DNA of 5,395 nucleotides, taken from contig CANQXO010000089.1 of the NCBI GenBank assembly GCA_947627825.1, positions 1-5,395 on the forward strand, read 5' to 3'. Source of the DNA: an uncultured Clostridia bacterium. Its GTDB lineage: Bacteria; Bacillota_A; Clostridia; TANB77; CAG-508. This document shows positions 1 through 3,844 of the stretch, piece after piece (the stretch's first letter is position 1; the number at the start of each line of letters is the position of its first letter). A program made the translations under genes and the position numbers. The notes below the pieces were generated by a model, which did not search any database, was not told the DNA's origin, and saw only the letters and a program-made list of their open reading frames with translations.

Positions 1-1
1 A

Positions 2-835
2 AACAAAATAGGCGAAGTTGTTCGTGTAAATGAAAGAGGAGAGATAATTAGAAAATGTGTAAAAGGTTTTGGAAAAATTGAAACATACTTCTTGGAAAAT
101 GATAAGTATGTAGTCAAAATCAAACCTTTAATCTTTATGCAAAAAATTAGCAAAACTGGTAATGTTAAAAATGCATGTTATGTATATCTGTACAGGGATG
201 AAGTAATAATTGAAAAAATTTATGTTCAGGACCAATCAACTGTAAGAGTATACGGAAATGATATTTATTATGTTGAAGACAAAACTAACACTTTAAAAAA
301 ATTGACAATTATTAATGGTAATGTAAGCATTATAGATATTGTCAAAAAGCAGACTGAATTTGAATATGTAGCAACAACAAATTCTAAGTATGCTATAATT
401 TCTAAAATGCATGATGATAGTATAGAAATTGATATTGAAGGTATTTGTACAATTATTCAAGGACAAAGACCTATTATTATGAAATATGACGCTATTTCAA
501 ATATGTGGATTTGGGTATCAAAAATCTCTGGAAAATACAATACTATAGTATTTAGAAAGGGAAAAGGAATTTTTGAAACAACCGATATAAATTATGATAC
601 ACTGAATCTACAAACTAGTGTCTTTCATAGAGGGACTCTGTGCTTGGCTGGTGATGGAAAAATGGTATCAGTTATGCCATATGTGGAAACTATGCCTATT
701 TCTAAAATTATTACAGAAACTATGATAGGAATAATAACTTTCGAATCAAAACTCGAACTTAAACAAATTAGTGAGAATCGAAGTGAACTCTATGTGATGA
801 ATCCAAACAAAAATGTTTACAAGTTTGTTTTGTAA
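2..835 (+). CDS. Unrecognised beta-rich protein, possibly beta-propeller-like, 5' end outside window
   Basis: The reading frame is open from position 2 to a TAA at 833-835, giving 277 visible residues with no stop, so the gene almost certainly begins before the window. A TTG at 92-94 is in frame but has no ribosome binding site before it, and coding-like sequence continues upstream, so I do not take it as the start. No family is recognised. The protein is made of short alternating hydrophobic strands separated by turns rich in N, D, G and K, for example NDIYYVEDKTNTLKKL, followed by similar units around KYAIISKM and IWVSKISGKYNTIVF. This pattern suggests repeated beta-sheet blades, as in WD40-like or DUF5050-like propellers, but that is inference from pattern only. 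No membrane segment or catalytic motif is visible. The gene ends just before a strong terminator and is probably the last gene of an upstream unit. Confidence 0.75.
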   Translation, partial: NKIGEVVRVNERGEIIRKCVKGFGKIETYFLENDKYVVKIKPLIFMQKISKTGNVKNACYVYLYRDEVIIEKIYVQDQSTVRVYGNDIYYVEDKTNTLKKLTIINGNVSIIDIVKKQTEFEYVATTNSKYAIISKMHDDSIEIDIEGICTIIQGQRPIIMKYDAISNMWIWVSKISGKYNTIVFRKGKGIFETTDINYDTLNLQTSVFHRGTLCLAGDGKMVSVMPYVETMPISKIITETMIGIITFESKLELKQISENRSELYVMNPNKNVYKFVL

Positions 836-840
836 TGTGA

Positions 841-873
841 AAAAAGTGGTATCAATGATACCACTCTTTTTTT
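841..873 (+). terminator. Intrinsic terminator after the beta-rich protein gene
   Basis: An 8-bp perfect stem (GTGGTATC at 846-853 with GATACCAC at 857-864, loop AAT) is followed by TC and seven T's (867-873). Six A's precede the stem (840-845), so it could also work on the opposite strand, although no minus-strand gene lies nearby. It begins only six bases after the stop codon at 833-835. The T run ends eight bases before the ribosome binding site of the next gene, which makes its effect on that gene an open question. Confidence 0.88.
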
Positions 874-880
874 ATAAAAA

Positions 881-886
881 AGGAGG
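881..886 (+). promoter_or_regulatory. Strong ribosome binding site of the small membrane protein gene
   Basis: AGGAGG within an A-rich stretch lies nine bases before the ATG at 896. It supports translation of the short gene and fixes its start. Confidence 0.85.
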
Positions 887-895
887 AAAATCATA

Positions 896-1111
896 ATGTG
901 GGCTGTCATTATAATAGTATGCATTTTTTTAACAGTTGGCTGGGCAATATGGCGGTTTATATGGGCAATATCTAAGCCAATATTTGTATATATATATCAA
1001 AAAATAATAAATACTCTAAGAGGAACAGGAATGACAGAGCAGGCTGCACAAGCAATAATTTCTGGTGTTATAATTTTAATTATATTGTTTATTATTTGGA
1101 GTTGTTGCTAA
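896..1111 (+). CDS. Small hypothetical protein with two transmembrane segments (71 aa)
   Basis: I do not recognise the family. The protein has a hydrophobic segment at about residues 2-25 (rich in I, V, W, F), a central linker at about 26-50 carrying K27, K36 and R42, and a second hydrophobic segment at about 52-68. It ends in Trp-Ser-Cys-Cys. By the positive-inside rule the basic linker would face the cytoplasm and both ends would be outside; this is inference. The linker region KPIFVYIYQKI may be amphipathic. There is no catalytic motif and no recognised signal peptidase site. The gene is supported by a strong ribosome binding site at 881-886, an ATG start, and a clear terminator 16 bases after its TAA. 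It could be a small membrane regulator, a holin-like or bacteriocin-like peptide, or a lineage-specific orphan; the sequence does not decide. Confidence 0.75.
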   Translation: MWAVIIIVCIFLTVGWAIWRFIWAISKPIFVYIYQKIINTLRGTGMTEQAAQAIISGVIILIILFIIWSCC

Positions 1112-1127
1112 TCAAGAAAAAATCATC

Positions 1128-1163
1128 AAAGTAGTTTTACAAGTTAATGTAAAACTACTTTTT
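1128..1163 (+). terminator. Intrinsic terminator after the small membrane protein gene
   Basis: A perfect 13-bp inverted repeat (AAAGTAGTTTTAC at 1128-1140 with its complement at 1149-1161, loop of eight bases) runs into TTTTT (1159-1163) and ATTTA. It lies directly after the stop codon at 1109-1111 and probably ends that transcript. Confidence 0.9.
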
Positions 1164-1194
1164 ATTTATGGATATTTTACAAGTCGATGTATAA
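1135..1194 (+). repeat. Imperfect 20-base direct repeat (1135-1154 and 1175-1194)
   Basis: TTTTACAAGTTAATGTAAAA at 1135-1154 recurs as TTTTACAAGTCGATGTATAA at 1175-1194, matching at 17 of 20 positions, with starts 40 bases apart. The first copy is the inner half of the terminator stem and loop. The second copy keeps a weaker TTTTACA/TGTATAA hairpin and creates a TATAAT at 1190-1195. It may be a decayed duplication of the terminator core or chance in AT-rich DNA. Confidence 0.5.
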
Positions 1195-1312
1195 TTTATA
1201 AATTTATTAAAGCAAATTCTAAATAATACAAATATTTAAATAACTTTATATCTTAAATGTTTTAATAATTTAAAATTTTCAATAAAGTTATGTAAAAGGA
1301 ATTGTATAAATT
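1164..1312. other. AT-rich gene-free stretch between two terminator-like hairpins
   Basis: No reading frame here exceeds a few codons: the ATGs at 1169, 1187, 1258 and 1290 all hit stops within nine codons and lack ribosome binding sites. The stretch contains a TATAAT (1190-1195) without a good -35 box at normal spacing, and a nested stem-loop (1240-1291). A short untranslated RNA ending at the hairpin 1313-1341 is possible but unproven. Confidence 0.5.
1240..1291. repeat. Nested inverted repeat (10-bp outer stem, 6-bp inner stem)
   Basis: ATAACTTTAT at 1240-1249 is the perfect reverse complement of ATAAAGTTAT at 1282-1291. Inside it, TTAAAT (1253-1258) can pair with ATTTAA (1268-1273) around a nine-base loop. 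Both stems are nearly all A-U, so the fold would be weak, and such repeats arise easily in AT-rich spacers. Confidence 0.4.
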
Positions 1313-1348
1313 AATCTAGTTTGATATAATCAAACTAGATTTTATTTT
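1313..1348 (+). terminator. Perfect 13-bp hairpin with T-rich tail, probable terminator upstream of hyd operon
   Basis: AATCTAGTTTGAT (1313-1325) pairs perfectly with ATCAAACTAGATT (1329-1341) around the loop ATA, and a T-rich tail (TTTTATTTTG) follows. This is the shape of an intrinsic + strand terminator and would insulate the hydrogenase operon from upstream transcription. The reading is not certain: the tail is interrupted by an A, and the centre of the palindrome contains TATAAT (1325-1330) with TTGTAT 17 bases upstream (1302-1307), so it could instead be an operator over a promoter. Confidence 0.6.
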
Positions 1349-1375
1349 GTTTATTAGACTTTACATAAATATAAA
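1347..1375 (+). promoter_or_regulatory. Candidate sigma-A promoter of the hydCBA operon
   Basis: TTGTTT (1347-1352) and TATAAA (1370-1375) are 17 bases apart, the preferred spacing. The -10 matches five of six consensus positions and the -35 three of six. Transcription would start near 1382, giving a leader of about 84 bases. It lies directly downstream of the hairpin at 1313-1341, as expected for the promoter of an insulated operon. AT-rich DNA yields many such matches, so this is a candidate only. Confidence 0.4.
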
Positions 1376-1395
1376 AACAATAGCAAATATATCAT

Positions 1396-1413
1396 TTATT
1401 AATCGTTATACAA
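1396..1413 (+). promoter_or_regulatory. Candidate Rex (NADH/NAD+ sensing repressor) operator
   Basis: TTATTAATCGTTATACAA matches the Rex consensus TTGTTAA-N4-TTAACAA at 11 of 14 defined positions (6 of 7 left, 5 of 7 right). It would lie about 15-32 bases downstream of the start predicted from the 1347-1375 promoter, a position suited to repression. Rex commonly controls hydrogenase and fermentation genes in Clostridia and Thermotogales, so the context fits. The left G is replaced by A, and weak matches are common in AT-rich spacers. Confidence 0.3.
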
Positions 1414-1440
1414 AGGTTTATAGGTTACCTTTAAAACCTA
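1412..1440 (+). promoter_or_regulatory. Two mutually exclusive small hairpins in the hydC leader
   Basis: AAAGGT (1412-1417) can pair with ACCTTT (1427-1432), or TAGGTT (1421-1426) can pair with AACCTA (1435-1440). The two folds overlap, so only one can form at a time. The second ends 12 bases before the hydC ribosome binding site. No riboswitch class is recognised, and the stems are only six base pairs. Confidence 0.25.
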
Positions 1441-1452
1441 AATATATTATAC

Positions 1453-1458
1453 AAGGAG
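1453..1458 (+). promoter_or_regulatory. Ribosome binding site of hydC
   Basis: AAGGAG lies seven bases before the ATG at 1466. This favours that start over the in-frame ATG four codons later at 1478. Confidence 0.8.
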
Positions 1459-1465
1459 ATAACAA

Positions 1466-1945
1466 ATGGAAAATTGCATGGACAAAAAGGTAAGAGAAGA
1501 AACAAAAGAAATATTATCCAAGTTTAAGCAAACAAAGGATAATTTAATTATGATACTTGAAGAAGTCCAAACAAAATTTGGCTATGTTCCAAAGGTAGCT
1601 CAACTTGAAATATCTGAATATCTTGATATTCCAGTTGCTGAGATATACGGTGTAGTTACTTTTTATTCAAGATTTACAACTAAGCCAAAAGGAAAATACA
1701 ATGTTTCAGTTTGTCTAGGAACAGCTTGTTTTGTTAAAGGTTCAAAAGAAATATTAGAAAGAGCAAAGCAAAAGTTGGGTCTTGAAGAAGGTGAAACAAG
1801 CAAAGATGGTAAATTCTCTTTAGATTCAACTAGATGCGTTGGAGCATGTGGCTTAGCACCAGTTTTTACTATCAATAATGAAGTTTATGGAAAAGCTACA
1901 GTAAAAAAACTTGATGAAGTTATAGACGAATACATGAAGAAATAA
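1466..1945 (+). CDS. hydC: HydC: NuoE-like [2Fe-2S] subunit of electron-bifurcating [FeFe]-hydrogenase
   Basis: This is the small diaphorase subunit of a cytoplasmic NADH- and ferredoxin-linked hydrogenase, and is also annotated as HndA-like. The 159 residues match the usual NuoE-family length of about 160. An N-terminal helical region (about 5-70, with the typical FGYVPK and GVVTFYSRF stretches) precedes a thioredoxin-like [2Fe-2S] domain. The cluster ligands are C83 and C88 (VCLGTAC) and C124 and C128 (CVGAC), the family's C-x4-C and C-x3-C pattern. In HydABC enzymes this cluster contacts the flavin-bearing HydB. The start at 1466 is set by the ribosome binding site seven bases upstream. 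It is the first gene of the operon; hydB follows after 32 bases. NuoE of respiratory complex I is the main alternative, but the adjoining [FeFe]-hydrogenase gene makes HydC the better call. Confidence 0.95.
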   Translation: MENCMDKKVREETKEILSKFKQTKDNLIMILEEVQTKFGYVPKVAQLEISEYLDIPVAEIYGVVTFYSRFTTKPKGKYNVSVCLGTACFVKGSKEILERAKQKLGLEEGETSKDGKFSLDSTRCVGACGLAPVFTINNEVYGKATVKKLDEVIDEYMKK

Positions 1946-1962
1946 TTTAAATAAAAAATAGG

Positions 1963-1969
1963 AAGGAGG
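1963..1969 (+). promoter_or_regulatory. Ribosome binding site of hydB
   Basis: AAGGAGG lies eight bases before the ATG at 1978, in the 32-base gap after hydC. No promoter or terminator is visible in the gap, so hydC and hydB are read as co-transcribed. Confidence 0.85.
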
Positions 1970-1977
1970 CTATTTTA

Positions 1978-3834
1978 ATGAAAACAATTGAAGATTTACA
2001 CAAAATTAGAGAAGAAAAAAGAAAAGAACTTGATTTAAGAGTAAATACAAGTGCTGATACTAGAGAAAAACATATTTTAGTGTGTCATGGAACAGGATGC
2101 ACATCTTCTAAATCACCAGAGATTTTAAAGAATTTTAATCAAATTATTAAAAAGAAAAAGCTTAAAAATGTTAGAGTTATTATGACAGGATGTTTTGGTA
2201 TTTGCTCAAAAGGTCCAATCGTAATTATTAGACCAGAAGATACTTTCTATCAAATGGTAACTCCAGATGATTGTGAAGAAATAATTGAAAGTCATATTAT
2301 TGGTGGTAAAAAGGTCGAAAGATTACTTTGCAAAAATGTTACTGGAGAAATGGTTGACAGACTTGATGATTTAGACTTTTATAAAAAACAAAAAAGAATT
2401 GCCCTTAAAAATTGTGGTGTAATTAATCCTGAAGACATTGATGAATATATTGCTTTTGATGGATATAAAGCTTTAGAAAAAGTTTTAACTTCAATGTCTC
2501 AAGATGAGGTTATAAAAGAAGTTTCAGATTCTGGACTAAGAGGTAGAGGCGGTGCAGGTTTCCCAACTGGTAAGAAATGGAGCTTCGTAAAAATTGAAGA
2601 AGGAAAACAAAAATATGTTGTTTGCAATGCTGACGAGGGAGACCCAGGAGCTTTCATGGACAGAAGTATTCTTGAAGGTGACCCACATTCAGTTTTAGAA
2701 GCAATGGAGATTGCTGGTTTTGCTGTTGGAGCAAATAAAGGTTTTATATATGTTAGAGCTGAGTATCCAATAGCTGTTCACAGATTACAAGTTGCAATTG
2801 ACCAAGCAAGAAAATATGGTCTTCTTGGAAAAAATATTTTTGGAACAAATTTTGCTTTTGATATTGAAATTAGATTAGGTGCTGGTGCATTTGTTTGCGG
2901 TGAGGAAACAGCACTTCTTGAATCAATTGAAGGAAAAAGAGGTCAGCCTAGGTTAAAACCTCCATATCCTGCACATAGTGGATTATGGGGTTGTCCAACT
3001 CTTATTAACAATGTTGAAACTTATGCAAATATTACAAGAATTATACTAAATGGAGCTAAGTGGTATGCTTCAATTGGTACAGAAACATCAAAAGGAACAA
3101 AGGTTTTCGCTTTAGGTGGAGATGTTAATAATGTTGGTCTTGTTGAAGTACCTATGGGAACTACTTTAAGAGAAATAGTATTTGATATAGGCGGTGGAAT
3201 TCCAAATGGAAGAAAATTCAAGGCAGCTCAAACTGGTGGCCCTTCTGGTGGATGTATTCCAGAAGCACATTTAGATACTCCTATTGATTATGAGTCTCTT
3301 TCTCAAATTGATTCTATGATGGGTTCTGGTGGACTTATTGTAATGGATGATAGTAAATGTATGGTTAATATAGCTAAATTCTATCTAGAGTTTACTGTTA
3401 GTGAGTCTTGCGGTAAGTGTACTCCTTGTAGAATTGGTACAAAGAGAATGCTTGAAATTCTTACAAAGATTTGCGAAGGCAAAGGTGAGGAAAGTGATTT
3501 AGTTAATCTTGATACTCTAGCCAAAGGAATTAAACAAGCTTCTGTTTGTGGCCTTGGTCAAACAGCGCCAAACCCTGTTCTTAGTACAATGAAATATTTT
3601 GCAGATGAATATAAAGAGCATGTTATTGATAAAAATTGTAGAGCAAAAGAATGTAAAGAATTAGCCAAAATTGTCATTGATGAAGAAAAATGTAGAGGAT
3701 GCGACTTGTGTAAAAAGGTTTGCCCTGTTTCTGCAATTAGTGGTGAAGTTGGCAAAGTACATACAATTGACCAAAGCAAATGTATTAAATGTAGAACTTG
3801 TATGCAAAAATGTCCTTTCAAGGCAATAGGATAG
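1978..3834 (+). CDS. hydB: HydB: NuoF-like FMN/NADH-binding subunit of electron-bifurcating [FeFe]-hydrogenase
   Basis: This subunit binds NAD(H) and FMN and is the site associated with electron bifurcation between NADH, ferredoxin and the hydrogenase arm. It has 618 residues, normal for HydB. Domains in order: a thioredoxin-like [2Fe-2S] domain (about 30-115) with C36, C41, C72 and C76; the NuoF core (about 135-540) with the FMN/NADH motif GLRGRGGAGFPTGKKW (186-201), NADEGDPGAFMDR (217-229) and GAGAFVCGEETALLESIEG (301-319); the NuoF [4Fe-4S] site at C478, C481, C484 and C524; and a C-terminal 2x[4Fe-4S] ferredoxin domain with C572, C575, C578, C582 and C602, C605, C608, C612. A linker at 548-559 carries H548, C554 and C559, which may bind an additional metal. 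The N-terminal [2Fe-2S] domain corresponds to what is a separate gene (hndB) in Desulfovibrio-type operons. The stop TAG overlaps the hydA ribosome binding site. Confidence 0.96.
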   Translation: MKTIEDLHKIREEKRKELDLRVNTSADTREKHILVCHGTGCTSSKSPEILKNFNQIIKKKKLKNVRVIMTGCFGICSKGPIVIIRPEDTFYQMVTPDDCEEIIESHIIGGKKVERLLCKNVTGEMVDRLDDLDFYKKQKRIALKNCGVINPEDIDEYIAFDGYKALEKVLTSMSQDEVIKEVSDSGLRGRGGAGFPTGKKWSFVKIEEGKQKYVVCNADEGDPGAFMDRSILEGDPHSVLEAMEIAGFAVGANKGFIYVRAEYPIAVHRLQVAIDQARKYGLLGKNIFGTNFAFDIEIRLGAGAFVCGEETALLESIEGKRGQPRLKPPYPAHSGLWGCPTLINNVETYANITRIILNGAKWYASIGTETSKGTKVFALGGDVNNVGLVEVPMGTTLREIVFDIGGGIPNGRKFKAAQTGGPSGGCIPEAHLDTPIDYESLSQIDSMMGSGGLIVMDDSKCMVNIAKFYLEFTVSESCGKCTPCRIGTKRMLEILTKICEGKGEESDLVNLDTLAKGIKQASVCGLGQTAPNPVLSTMKYFADEYKEHVIDKNCRAKECKELAKIVIDEEKCRGCDLCKKVCPVSAISGEVGKVHTIDQSKCIKCRTCMQKCPFKAIG

Positions 3835-3838
3835 GAGG
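3833..3838 (+). promoter_or_regulatory. Ribosome binding site of hydA overlapping the hydB stop codon
   Basis: The sequence TAGGAGG combines the hydB stop (TAG, 3832-3834) with the hydA Shine-Dalgarno AGGAGG, six bases before the ATG at 3845. Such close packing usually means co-transcription and suggests translational coupling that would keep subunit amounts matched. Confidence 0.85.
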
Positions 3839-3844
3839 TAGCTA

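Noticed and set aside
92..94. TTG as the start of the first gene
   Set aside because: No ribosome binding site precedes it, and the same frame stays open with plausible coding sequence back to position 2.
1169..1195. Eight-codon peptide ATG..TAA in the spacer (possible leader peptide)
   Set aside because: No ribosome binding site precedes it and no run of a regulated amino acid is present.
1302..1319. Second Rex-like half site TTGTATA
   Set aside because: The left half matches five of seven positions but the right half at the required spacing (AATCTAG) does not fit.
896..1345. Type I toxin-antitoxin pair (small membrane protein plus adjacent RNA)
   Set aside because: The protein has two membrane segments and is longer than typical type I toxins, and no antisense promoter or complementary RNA is visible over it.
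1112..1465. Known riboswitch, T-box, tRNA or CRISPR repeat in the spacer
   Set aside because: No conserved core of any class I know, no tRNA-like cloverleaf, and no array of regularly spaced identical repeats.
1663..1875. Antisense reading frame of 70 codons inside hydC
   Set aside because: It overlaps the conserved cluster-binding region of hydC, has no recognisable product, and is a mirror of codon bias.
3021..3821. Antisense reading frames inside hydB (3021-3221 and 3558-3821)
   Set aside because: Both lie opposite conserved NuoF and ferredoxin coding sequence; no recognisable domain.
1466..3834. NuoE/NuoF of respiratory complex I
   Set aside because: HydB carries the extra N-terminal [2Fe-2S] and C-terminal 2x[4Fe-4S] domains of hydrogenase diaphorases, and an [FeFe]-hydrogenase gene follows immediately.
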